The position numbers and the translations under genes were made by a program. A stretch of DNA of 64,000 nucleotides from Combretum micranthum (taxonomy: Eukaryota > Streptophyta > Magnoliopsida > Myrtales > Combretaceae), in contig JAMXBD010004319.1 in the NCBI GenBank assembly GCA_024138025.1, forward strand, positions 1 to 64,000, in the 5' to 3' direction. The notes below the pieces were generated by a model. It saw only the letters and a list, made by a program, of their open reading frames with translations, was not told the DNA's origin and did no database searches. Below are positions 34,501 to 45,434 of the stretch, in pieces; within the stretch, counting starts at the first letter, position 1, and every line of letters starts with the position of its first letter.

Positions 34501-35107
34501 CTCAAAGTTATCATGATGCTAAAGATGATCTAAAGTGGTTAGACGCTATGAATAAAGAGCTTTTAGCTTTGGAGTCCAATAATACTTGGGAGATTACCAC
34601 TTTACCTTCAAATAAGAAAGCTATTGGGTGTATAAAATCAAGTATAAATCAGATGGTAGTATTGAAAGATACAAAGCACGTTTAGTTGTAAAGAGATATA
34701 ATCAAATTGAAGGTATTGATTATAATTACACTTTTTCCCTTGTTGCAAAGCTTGCTACTGTTAGAATTTTGTTGGCTATTGCGTCTATTAAAAATTGGCA
34801 TATACATCAGTTAGATGTTAATAATGCATTTCTCCATGGTTATATTGATGAGGAGATTTACATGGTGCCACCAGATGGTTATAATGTTTTACCTGGCCAA
34901 GTTTGTAAATTGAAGCGTTCCTTATATGGCCTTAAACAGGCCTCGAGACAGTGGAACAAAGAGTTAACAAATCACTTGATTACTTTAGATTTTATTCAAT
35001 CTAAAAATGATTACTCTCTTTTTACAAGGCGTTCTTCCAATGGTTTCTTGGCTGTCCTTGTATATGTGGATGATGTGTTAGTAGTTGGGATGATTTATCT
35101 GGTATAA
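34501..35107 (+). pseudogene. Copia reverse transcriptase
   Basis: It begins with WLDAMNKELLALESNNTWEI (about 34535-34595), shifts frame near 34630, then continues [38 protein letters not shown] and the catalytic YVDDVLVVG (about 35060-35085). A one-base loss at about 35090 shifts the frame again before the RNase H segment. The catalytic YVDD box is intact. Confidence 0.9.
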
Positions 35108-35964
35108 TAGCTGTCAAATCTTCTCTTGACAAGGCTTTTACAATCAAAGATCTTGGTGAAGCACGTTTCTTTCTGGGTATAGAAATTTGTCGTGCTCCTA
35201 CTGGTTTAATGTTAAACCAACATAAGTTTGCATTGGATATTTTAACAGATGCTGGTCTTACTGGTTCCAAACCAGTTTCTCTTCCTTTTCCAGCAAACAT
35301 ACATCTTGATTGCACTTCAAGGGATTTGCTATCTGATCCTACTTTATATAGGTGGATAGTGGGGTGTTTGCTTTATTTGACAATAACAAGACCACATCTT
35401 TCTTTTGCTGTTCAACAACTCAGTCAATTTGTTTCTCAACCTCGACGTCCACATTTACTTGCTGCTTTCCATGTTCTTCATTACTTAAAGGGCACCATTA
35501 CAAGAGGGTTATTTTATTCTGCTCAATCTTATTTATGTTTGCATGGTTTTTTTGATGCGGATTGGGGTACTTCTCGTGTTGATAGAAAATCATTAACTGG
35601 ATTTTGTATTTTTGTTGGATCTTCTCTTATATCATGGAAAACAAAAAAGCAGATGACCGTTTCCACCTCTTCAATTGAAGTAGAGTATAGAAGCATTGCT
35701 TCTACTACTAAGGAGTTGCTTTGGGTCTCATATATTTTAGCTGATTTATCTGTTCCTCTTTCTCTTCCTATTGTGTTGAAGACGGACAGTAAATCTGCCA
35801 AGCAACTTGCTGAAAATCCATGCTTTCACGCTAGGACTAAACATATAGAGGTTGATGTCCATTTTGTACGAGATCACATAGCTTCTGGTTTTCTTTTGGT
35901 TGCTTTTGTTCCTTCAGCTGTTCAACTTGTTGCCTGTATGAGTAAGTTTGTTGATGCTCGATAA
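35108..35964 (+). pseudogene. Copia RNase H and C-terminus
   Basis: It resumes as KDLGEARFFLGIEI at about 35140. The open frame 35209-35964 holds LLYLTITRPHLSFAV, FFDADWGTSRVDRKSLTG, SSIEVEYRSIA, LKTDSKSAKQLAENP and HIEVDVHFVRDHI, the standard copia RNase H signatures with all acidic residues. It terminates at TAA (35962-35964), 49 bp before the G tract. Confidence 0.9.
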
Positions 35965-36009
35965 CTCAACTTCATGTATTGCAAGTTAGGACTTCTTCCA
36001 AGTCCAACT

Positions 36010-36043
36010 TGAGGGGGGGGGGGGGGGGGGGGGGGGGGGGAGG
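36010..36043 (+). promoter_or_regulatory. Expanded polypurine tract: 28 consecutive G
   Basis: TTGA, then 28 G (36013-36040), then AGG immediately precedes the 3' LTR (36044). Copia tracts of this type are normally TTGAGGGGG with five to seven G; see the one at about 19547-19556. The expansion is within the plus-strand primer site itself. Confidence 0.85.
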
Positions 36044-36293
36044 TGTTGATATTATTCGTTAGTTTTATTTATCTTCACACGTGCTACATGTGTTGATATT
36101 CACACTCATGTAAATAGTTTAACAAAACCATTGTAAATATCTTTGTTGATGTACAGTTGTCATTATAACAGAAAACATTTTTCTAAGGGTTCCAGATTTC
36201 TTTTCTCTCTCTCTCGAATCTTCGTTTTACTTGCAAACAATACGTCTTGTATGTGTGTGGGTGATTCAAGTTTTCGATCAGAGAAAGTTTTCA
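36044..36293 (+). repeat. 3' LTR of the young copia
   Basis: 250 bp partner of 31409-31658, same start TGTTGAT and end AGTTTTCA, followed by the ATACT duplication. Confidence 0.95.
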
Positions 36294-36532
36294 ATACTTA
36301 TTTACTTAGGGGTAAAATAGTCTTCCCATGTCTTAGGGTTGGTGAAGCACTTAATCTTCTTATTTGTATATATTCAATTGATTTGTTATTGTAATATAGT
36401 CCATTTTACGTCAAATTTAACTTTGTACACTGTATCGGAGCTCAAAGCTCAGAGCTCCAATAGAAAACCGTTCCATATTAAAAAAACAAGTCGAAAGAAG
36501 GGAATTTTTTACTTCTGCTACAGTAGCAACAC

Positions 36533-37650
36533 CATGGAAGTAACTTCATCATCATCAGAAACCACAACATCGGTGACCATCACTCTAGAAACTATCAACA
36601 ACTTTGTCACTACCACCACAATGGTTGAAGCTATGATAATCAATCCCACCACCTCTGACAACATAAACCCACCTTCCTCGCACCACCAGATTGCTCCACC
36701 TCCACACTACCTAACTACTACTACTAGCTCGTCCCTTTCAACCATGCTCATAGCCACCTCTACATTTAACCTACTTGGCCCTTATCCACACCTTCCTTCT
36801 CCAATTGATGCCACTTTAATCCCAATGTGTCACTCCATGCTTGACCCACCCTTCCTATTTCTAGTCACCCCGCCTATTTCTACCCCTTATAATCTCCATT
36901 ATCCATCTCCTTTCTCTCCATCATTATTGATCCCATTTCTGAGTCATCTATAACCTACGGGTCATCTATCCATAACCATTAGAGGACTACCTATCATCTT
37001 CTCCCTTTCTCCCACCAGTATCTCTAGTGTTGTCCCTATCAAACTTTCGATAGACAACTTCAGTTGTGACTATCTCTTATGACCTCCTTTCTTATATCAA
37101 TGGGTCTTTACAAGTATATGGATGGGACTGTTGTTGCTCTACTGAGTAAAATTTTGGTTTCTTCCAATAGACTTCCCACTCCTAATCCTGCCTATTTATC
37201 TTGGCTTTGCATAAATCATCTGGTTTGTGCATCACTCTTAGCTATCATTTCTAATGACATTTTACTAGAAGTAGACGATCTTCTTAATGCCTATGAAATC
37301 TAGTCATCACTTCGATCTTCTTAATGCCTATGAAATCTAGTCATCACTTCGTTGTCGCCTTCTCAAGAACTCAATGGCTTGGGAAATGGAATTAAAGTAG
37401 CGACTCTTAACTCTTTGCTTGAATCATAATCCCATTATTGACTATCTTCGTGACCTTAAATCAATTATGATAAACTCGCTTCTATTAGATGATCCCTTAA
37501 TACTTAACCTAATTACTCATGTTTTTCATGGATTGTCAAGAGAGTATGATGCTTTATTCACCACACTTACCCACTTTCCTGTACCCTTCATATTTGATCA
37601 AGTTCATGCTAAGGTCCTTAGCCAAGAATAGTGGCTTAAATATCGTGATG
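36533..37650 (+). pseudogene. Gag of the old copia, first part
   Basis: An ATG at about 36533 opens MEVTSSSSETTTSVT, a Ser/Thr- and Pro-rich N-terminus (to 36951). Later, YLSWLCINHLVCASLLAIIS (about 37190-37250) and IIDYLRDLKSIMINSLLLDDPL, FHGLSREYDALFTTLTHF and FDQVHAKVLSQE (37419-37631) match the copia UBN2-type gag core. Stops and frameshifts lie between. A short direct repeat of about 36 bp (AGATCTTCTTAATGCC...) occurs near 37275-37345. Confidence 0.7.
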
Positions 37651-37669
37651 AGGCCAAAGCTATAGTACC

Positions 37670-38637
37670 CATATTGATATGGATGGATAGAATCCGAGTA
37701 ATTTGTTGATCTAGTGCTTTCTATTGCTATTTAGGGTTTATAGAATTTTTGGGTTTTACGAATGTAATAAAAAATTAAAAGATATGAACGATTAATCCTT
37801 AGATATGACACACCAAAGATAAAATCGAACTAGTTATTCTAATCAATCGTATTATGCACGATGACAAGAAACAATCTTGGACAAAACACTCAATCTTATT
37901 AAAGAAGACAAGTTTGTCACAAAGGATATTTAAAGTTACCAAGGGTAAACAAGTAACAAAATCTTACTAAACCTATAACTAATAACCCTCATATAGACCC
38001 ATAAGTCGTGCATGGGCACATATGGAAGAATAAATGACAAACTATAAAATAGGAAAGTAGTGTTTTAAAAATGCGCAAAACTAGGTCTGAGATTCCCTTG
38101 TTGATCACTGCCATGACTCGAGCCATGATCTTCTTGGTTCAAAATTCTTCTTCTATTTTCAAGAAATAACAGATGTTATTTGGTTCATTTCAAGTGTCAT
38201 CACGGTCGTGACGAAGACGGTGATCTCCTTTGTACCCAAATTCATACATAGACATCATGGTCACCATTTGGATAATAGGGGTGATTACTATCACCACCAT
38301 CATAACAAGCATGATGAGGGTAGGGATCTTCGTCACTCCTGTATCACGGGTGATGGGGACGTGATCTCCTTTGTACCTTCATTTTCATGATTGCTTCAAT
38401 CACTACTTATCATAGGTCTGATATGCAACTTTGATGATTTTCCCTTGAAATTGAGTACTTTCTCCACTCTTGAACACACTATATCATGCCCACTACTAAT
38501 GTGCATCATATATCTGCTAAAATATTCCAACTAATCCTTATTCAGCTCATTAATAACGATCCATGGAACTAAGTTCTTCAATCCTTTGCTCTAGATCGAG
38601 TCATCGGTCCAAGTGAACCATGATTCCTATCACATAC
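37670..38637 (-). mobile_element. Solo LTR of the CRM-like family, inserted in old copia gag
   Basis: 37675-38632 (958 bp) is the reverse complement of the LTRs at 20596 and 26105: it starts TGATATGGATGG and ends GATTCCTATCA. Flanking 5-mers CATAT (37670-37674) and CATAC (38633-38637) match at 4 of 5 positions. No internal sequence remains. Copia gag codons continue on both sides. Confidence 0.85.
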
Positions 38638-38920
38638 CCACTACCCCCAACACATAAACTACATTTTCTGCCTCTCGAGGTTGAGGTCATGGACGTGGTC
38701 AAACAAGAACCAAGGGGTGTAGTTGTCCTTTTGACTTTGACCATCGTTCCTTTCCTAATGTCATAGTCATTCCGATTTATCCTCTAGTTGAAAATTCCTA
38801 ATGCCATCTAATATGCCTTCTAGTTCCATCATGCATTAGAGACTTACCTGTCAAATTTGTGACAAACGTGGCCACTCAACACTTCACTGCCATCATAGGT
38901 ACAATGAGACTTATTCGGAT
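38638..38920 (+). pseudogene. Gag of the old copia, zinc-knuckle part
   Basis: Encodes TCQICDKRGHSTLHCHHRY at about 38845-38905, a typical copia CCHC knuckle (C-x2-C-x4-H-x4-C). The codons before it are Gly/Arg- and Pro-rich but frame-broken. Confidence 0.65.
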
Positions 38921-39039
38921 GTACTGTGGACATTTGCTGCACTTTCCATTAGAGAATCATATGAGGCCATCTGATATCTCGATATTTTCATGGGACTATC
39001 TCATTGGGTCTTCTAGTTGTGCACACCCCCTATATCTCG

Positions 39040-39513
39040 TTGATTACCTATGCTATTGTAGACTGGGCTGGTTATCCTAATATTCATCGATCTACTATAA
39101 GATATGTCATTTTCCTTAGTCGAAACCTCATTTCTAGCACACCAAGAAACAACCTACTGTGCCAAAAAATTCAACCAAAGCTGAATATGGAGCTCTTGCA
39201 TATCTTATGGTAGAATCTACTTGACTCTACTATCTTGCTAGTGAGTTAGGCACTTCATTTAACGCCCTATAATTTTGTTGTGACAACCTTCGTGTTGTAT
39301 ACATGACTAGCAATTCCATTCATCATGGCTACACAAAACACATTAATGTTGATTATCATTTTGTGTGAGAATTGGTTAGTTCTAGCCAAGTACTAGATCG
39401 ATATAATCCCATTCGCCATTAGCATGCTGACATTCTCATGAAGAATTTATCTATAGCTACATTTCTTCATTAATGAACCAATCTCACGTCTCTTGAAATT
39501 TATTGAGGGCGCA
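39040..39513 (+). pseudogene. RNase H of the old copia
   Basis: Pieces: VDWAGYPNIHRSTIRY (usual DADWAG.P..RRST.GY), then PKLNMELLHIL-like codons, CDNLRVVYMTSNSIHHGYTKHINVDYHFV (about 39280-39365) and HADILMKNLSIATFL (about 39425). Ends with a tract ATTGAGGGCGCA before the LTR. It follows the gag knuckle by only about 130 bp, so protease, integrase and RT are deleted. Confidence 0.7.
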
Positions 39514-39519
39514 TATTTT

Positions 39520-39554
<35 letters not shown>

Positions 39555-39692
39555 CCAAACTTATTAATCTTAGGACTAGAACAGTCTTTTCATGTATTAG
39601 GGTTGGTGAAGCACTTGATCTTCTATTTGTATATATTCTAGTATTTTGTTATTGTAATGTCGTAAAACTTATGTCAAATTTAACTTTGCACA
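39514..39692 (+). repeat. 3' LTR of the old copia
   Basis: 179 bp, starting TATTTTTGTG. Contains an AT microsatellite (about 39529-39554) absent from the 5' copy, then matches 36299-36429. Followed by GTCAA. Confidence 0.75.
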
Positions 39693-40169
39693 GTCAATGC
39701 TCTAAGATTAAGCACCAAAAGTCGAAATGTGATAGTCTCTCCAATTGCCACACAAATAGTGTCATGATCCTCAATAGGGACCTAATAAGTTTATGCTAAA
39801 GTCATCATATCACATGTGCACTATAACATGAATACTGCTAAACTCCAATCACTTATTCTCTCAATATGTTTATTAGTATATATTTAGAAAAATAATTTTA
39901 GATACCGATATTTCCATAAATCATAAGGATCTCATAGAATTGGATACCCTACCAAAGTTGAAACAAGATAAAGCAACTTAGGTTATCTATCATCCACTAT
40001 CAAAGGAGATTACAAAAGAAATAAATCAATGTTTTATGTCTTTTTTCTCAACTAAGTTTAGCCCATAGACATTTTAATCCTCTAATTATCATGACTTGAT
40101 CTTTAACATACTCTGCGCTCTATTTCTATCCCATTCCTGAAATTATGATTTTCCTACAATACAAACTAT

Positions 40170-42060
40170 TAGGGGATAAGTACAACTAGCTTAGTGAGAA
40201 TATTCTCGTATTAACGTACTCATACAAGTAAATTAATCAAGTTATTAGACAAGCATATGAGATGCATCAAATACATGGGCAAGCAATTCACATGATTAAT
40301 AAGAAGCCATATGTTGAATGGATTTATACCATCCATTTAAGGTTAGGTGTTCCGGGCCCAAATAACCAAAGTTCGCAAATAAAATTTTTGTAATTCTTTT
40401 GGGCTACTATGCCTTTAAATTGTAATTCTTATGAGCTCCTATGTACCAAATTCAGATTTTCAAGTCCCTGCGTACCTCACTACTATACTCTTGTCCTAAC
40501 AAGGATATAGTAATGAATGCAATATGACTCACTTCGTGTTATACATAAATTCATTTGATTAGGATCTTTCAGCATGATATTAAATGCCTTAGGTGTGATC
40601 ATAGAATTGGCAGATACTTTAATAGTATACTAAAACAATAATCTGATTATTGGTAATTCAAGCCTCGATGTGCTTAATATAATTTCAACCAATATTATGA
40701 GGCACATGCACTTTCCATTTTTATCTTTCCCTATTTCTAGTGCTTCTATACTATAAGCACAAATATAAGTATGATAATTAAGGAAATAAACTCACTCGTT
40801 CTTAGTGCAACCATTAGTCGGAGTGGTCCTTAGGGAAAGGTACATCAAATTCCTCATTATCTAGAAAAAAGAAGTACCTGGAATGAGTATTTCATATTGT
40901 TTCTACTTAAATTTCTAACTCTATTTCATTATTCTCGTTAAAATTCGGATTATGTGAAATTCTAACTTAAAACGGCTACAACTTGCTCATTTTAACTCTG
41001 AATTTCAAATATTAGATGTTGTTTTCTACCTACTCGAAAAGATTTATCTATTTCTAAGGTTATTGTTAACAATTAAAGTCATTTCAGTATCGAAATGGGT
41101 CGGTATAGAATTGATCCAAAAATTCCAGCCTTTAAATTGTAATTTTTCTAAATTCTATATCATTTGAAGTTTCTATAGCAAGCACATAGATATTTATATA
41201 GTTAGAAAATCATTTAATATAGATAAGTGCTCATATTATATGCATGATTCTAGTGATGTTGCTCCAAAATTAATAATTTTGTAAAAAAAAGATCTTGGTA
41301 AAAAGTAGAGATGTTATGATTTATGAAAAATTACCTTTTGATTTGTGACATAATTCATTTTCCTAAATTTATAGGCATGTATCAAAAGTTATGGTTCAAA
41401 GTTTATTTTGAAGCTTTAAGGGCCTTATGTTTATTCCAAAAAATTATTTATCACTAATTTGGTGAGACATGGTTTTACTTATTTTTGTTATATTATTTTA
41501 TGTGTAATTACTTTGTATTTTTCTTAAGTTTGGTTCTTGCTAAAACCTAAATTTTTAGATGTTGTAGGTATGAAGCTCAACTAAAGAAAACCATGGTATT
41601 TATTTTAAATCTATGGATATTTTATGATCATATTAATCTTTCTAACTAATTAATTTACAAAACAAGATCTTCTTTATGTTCGTGGGTGGAACCTATTCAA
41701 AGTGAAAACTTCCTTGAGATTGTTTTAGTTTTTATTACTTAAAAGAATTATGTAAATGACTTGTCTAAAGCCTATATTATTCTTGAAAAGAAAAGCTTGT
41801 ACATATCTTATGGGTTAGTTTATAGATGATATTTCGTAAGAAAGAATTATCAACACTTGTAGTTTAGAAAAAGCTTCATTTGATATTTTAAAAGTTTGGC
41901 TGAGTGCCTATTTTTATTCTCTTACTTCTAATGAATAATTTTCCTGCGTATTGAATTTAAGGTCTTGAATGTTAATTTAATTATTGAAGAATTTCCAATT
42001 TTCATATCATTGAAACTTTATCATGACAACATCACCTATCGCCATGTACATACATGAGTA
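40170..42060 (-). repeat. Partial 3' LTR of the decayed chromovirus
   Basis: Matches the right LTR at CTAGCTTAGTGAG (about 40188 vs 45872), the ATATGTTGAATGGATTTA block (about 40312 vs 46000), and AATGCAATATGACTCA (40516-40531 vs 46278-46293), then diverges. The U3 half is missing. Confidence 0.7.
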
Positions 42061-42199
42061 ACAAAATATTGCTATTATGCCAAGAACAAATTCATCAACA
42101 TAACTTCATAGGAAAAAAAATTATAGGATAGAAAATCAAAGTATGAAAAATATCAAAATAAAATAGATCGTTGATCCTAAGAAAAGAAATTGTATCTAT

Positions 42200-43500
42200 T
42201 CTTGACTGTAACTCATTGAGTTTACCATAAATTCGATACATAGCCCCAAGGATTCATCTTTCGTCCTTGTAGGCAAAACAAGTGTGCCCTATGGCGACAC
42301 ACTAAGCCCTACGAGCTCTCGATCTTATTGTTTTTGCTGCTGAACTTTCCATTCCTACGGGTTCACAAATGTCATCCAATATAACGCTTTTGATATTGCT
42401 CATGCATGAGGGGTTCAATCAATTCTCAAAATCAATCCTTACCTTCTGGGTTAACCTAGGCAATATTCTGGGATTACATCTGAGTACTTATCTATCATTG
42501 GTATATCTTCTGTTTTTCTCGTGATTCTTCCTTATCTAACGTATCCTCAATAGGCATTATGTCTTCATCCTTCATTCTTATCTCATAAGAATATAATTAT
42601 TTTCCTGAGGTATCATGGTTTCTTCTAACAATAATTTATAATAGCTTAAATCGTGGTTAACCAGCTCATACTTAGGGATAACTTTGTATTTACATATTTC
42701 TAACATTGTCAGTTCTCCTTTTTGAAGAGGTGTTCTGTTATCTTTAACGAATAAACTTCAACGTCTCCCGAGTCGACACAATACTTCCATTTCTCTAGAT
42801 TCTATAGTAAGACTTACATCTCTTGCCTTTGAATTTTGCACATGATATATTAAATAGACTTTCCTCAACATCTCCCTTTCCCGTTATTTGAGAACCTATT
42901 TCTGCAATCTTCGAATTTTTACTTTTATTCCATGTTCTTCTAACTTAATTATCCGACTTCTATCTAGACTTCTAGATAATTATTGTCCTTCCATTTCTTT
43001 GCCATCTCTAAAAGGTTCAAATGTATATGTTGTAGAAGGTGTGTAAACTTATTTTCTCATTACTTATTCTACATCATGAGGAGAAAAATCTGCACTATGT
43101 ATCACATTTTAGCTAAAGAAAATAGTCTTCCGAAACTTTTTAACAAAACTTCTCAAACCATTAAGAACATAGATTTCCTCTTCTTAATTCTCATTATATT
43201 CTAACGTCGTATCTATGTATGTAAGTCCTATAGTCCACTAAAGATATGGTAGGACTTCTTAAGCCACAAAAGATTTCTAAATCTAAGCCAACTAATTCTC
43301 TTCATTGTTTTCATTAAAGGTTCTATCAATACATGGGTCACTCCTTTCTAAAGTCTGATATTGAGCTTTGCTAGGTTCTTTGGTAATATGGCGATGGTGG
43401 TGATGTGGAGTCTTGCACACTTCGGATCTTACTTTGGGTTTTGTTTTTGGTTTGAGTATTGGGTGAATACTTAGAAGATTAACTAGTTATTTGTTCGTAC
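42200..43500 (-). pseudogene. Gag, protease and RT start of the decayed chromovirus
   Basis: Recognised by alignment to the 11.9-13.7 kb genes rather than by open frames. 42205-42310 matches the RT segment around LCIDYRELN and the following SPWGAPV codons. 42440-42560 matches the linker LPGLPP. 42650-42700 matches the protease ILGMSWL region. 42960-43130 matches the gag segment KSIEQYETEFSRL. Heavily mutated with no long frame. Confidence 0.6.
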
Positions 43501-44299
43501 TTATAAAGCTTAATTGCTGGTTTGGGGGTGTTATTCTCAATCATACTAGGGTAATGCAGATTGCTTGTTTTCTTATATCAGGAAAGTTCTTTGCTCATGG
43601 TTGGTTTCAATTTCTTCGGATTCTCCTACTTGTACATTGCTTTTTGGATTTTGAAGTTTTCCGTTACACTATCCCGTAAACACTAAGTCGTAATTTTGTG
43701 GAAATTAAATAATAAATCGAAATTTCGATAAGCTATAATAATTTAAAGTCATGAAATCCAATTCAAGAAAATTCGAAAATATTAAGATGTAAAATCGAAA
43801 TCATAACTCAATGCAGGAAATCAAGCAAAAGAATTCGAACATGATGATTCAATGGGTGCAATGATATGCATGTATTCTGTTCTTAATTATTACTTCCTAA
43901 GAGCATATTAGATATACTGTTCCTTATTAGATGCATGCATGATCATATTATTAGTTAAGAAAACGAAACTTTCCTCTATAAATAAGTACATGTTAATTTC
44001 ATTAGATCATATCAAGGTCTTACATTCGGCCGAGTCTTTTACATTATACCTATAAAACATGAAAACCCATGCTACTCGACTAATTTAAACCTATCTAATT
44101 TATATTTTCTTACTATGCCGAGATAGAAAGATATAAAACAAGGAACTAAACACATAACACACTAGAACTTCCTAAAGACATCACTAAGGTAATTTGGCAT
44201 TCCTCATTGCCTATTATAAAATTTTTGATTGGATTGTTGCAGATCATGCTTGTCACCACTACTTCTTTCACTCTTGGGAATCTCCTGGGGTAGGGGTCA

Positions 44300-45290
44300 G
44301 AGGTCGATCTCTACTAGAAGAACTACCATCATCCCCCCAACAAACATACTCAGATATTCTCTCACTATCATTCTCTTCTTCCTAGGTGGCCAAGTTCGCT
44401 CCTCCTGTTTGGGTTCCTCCTCTTCTTCTTCTTCTTCTTCAATCCTATCCTGCATCTCTCTATCTTCCTCTTTAGTTTCTTCTAATTTTCTCTCATCATT
44501 CTCCTAAATTTCCCTCATCATAACATCCTCCGAAAGTTCATTCCCTATAGGATTAACGAACTAGGATCATAGTTAGGTTCTATCTTGTGGGTATCCGAAA
44601 TTTCCAAGTCTTGATCAAAGTTCTGATTAGGCAGGTTAAGGTGTTCTTCCTCAACTTCAACTGGTTAAGGTGTTCTATTTCCTTTAGCTTCTAACCAATT
44701 CAGGTCTTCTTCAAGGTCTTCTTCCTCTTCACTTTCTACCTCATCATGATTTTTTGCTACTGGGATAACTCCAAATTGTATGCCTACTTCACTAGGAGGC
44801 GGTGCCTGAATTTCTGGGGGTGTCAGAAAAATGTCCAAATATACCTCTCCACTAGAAATGATTATTTGCATTGGCCTCCAGGCATTCTCTATGAGTCATC
44901 AGATCATCATGAGTGTATACATATAAGGGTCTAATGTTCCTCCACACTTTAAAATCAGGGTAGGGTAAGTTATCTTCCCTTTTTAAAATAAATGTGGCCT
45001 CCCTCAACATTGGCTCATTGCCATAATTAACCATCATCATTTCCACTGTATAAATTGTTTCTAGCATAGACCATCTCCTTCTCCTGATCGGATCATATCT
45101 AATTTGATCAACCACTCTCTCCCATCGAGTATATCTAAAACCTCTCTTCTAGATCACATATACCTCCTTGAGAGTCCTAGGTCTCTCATCCAAAGAAAAA
45201 TCCTCACAAAGAGTCCTTAGCCTTAATCTGCAGTCAACAAAGGTCTCACCTGTCCCCTTTAGAAATGTTCTGGCCCGTTCTCGAGTTTCA
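44300..45290 (-). pseudogene. Pre-gag open segment, conserved with the 6-18 kb element
   Basis: Family not recognised. From about 45290 the minus strand reads openly through LGETRERARTF, GETFVDCRLRLRTLC and LDERPRTLKEVYV to a single TAG (about 45150, possibly a former Trp codon). It continues RWERVVDQIRYDPIRRRRW, LREATFILKRE and LYVYTHDDLMTH to a stop at 44852-44854. A second, acidic frame (44871-44665, ESEEEEDLEEDL) follows, and a Glu-rich stretch lies at about 44430. The first part aligns with 15160-15050 and the LYVYTHDD motif with about 14900. Its place between primer site and gag is the same in both elements. Confidence 0.55.
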
Positions 45291-45422
45291 CCTAGGGATA
45301 CCTATACCAAAAAGAGATTTTCTAGTTAGATTCGACTTTCAATTTCATTATTAACCTAAGATTCATTTATTCTTATATTTTAGGTTATTAAATTCTATTG
45401 CCATGCATTACATTTTAACCTG

Positions 45423-45434
45423 GCTCTGATACCA
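45423..45434 (-). promoter_or_regulatory. Primer binding site of the decayed chromovirus
   Basis: Minus strand TGGTATCAGAGC, initiator tRNA-Met type, about 11 bp from the LTR end GGGGTGTA; the spacer is longer than in the 6-18 kb element. Confidence 0.8.

Larger units (their letters stand above)
31404..36298 (+). mobile_element. Young Ty1/copia element inside the old copia's LTR
   Basis: Element 31409-36293 (4,885 bp), LTRs 31409-31658 and 36044-36293 (250 bp each), 5-bp target duplication ATACT at 31404-31408 and 36294-36298. By hand alignment the LTRs differ at about 10 of 250 sites, all substitutions, so roughly 4% divergence. The primer site abuts the LTR with no spacer. Order gag, protease, integrase, RT, RNase H defines copia. 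The lineage is uncertain; the GFPDWY codons after the knuckle resemble RE1-type Gag. Confidence 0.95.
31378..39697 (+). mobile_element. Old Ty1/copia element, interrupted by two later insertions
   Basis: Target duplication GTCAA at 31378-31382 and 39693-39697. 5' LTR: 31383-31408 plus 36299-36429, split by the young copia. 3' LTR: 39514-39692. The two match through TTAGGGTTGGTGAAGCACTT and TATTGTAAT blocks. A degenerate primer site (TGTATCGGAGCT, 36431-36442) follows the 5' LTR. Gag pieces lie at 36533-37650 and 38633-38920, and RNase H at about 39040-39500. Protease, integrase and RT are absent, so it is internally deleted. A minus-strand CRM-like solo LTR (37675-38632) sits in gag. Confidence 0.8.

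Noticed and set aside
36339..36953. Ser/Thr/Pro-rich 204-codon frame as a host gene
   Set aside because: It starts inside the old copia LTR and continues into copia gag signatures; it is the gag N-terminus.
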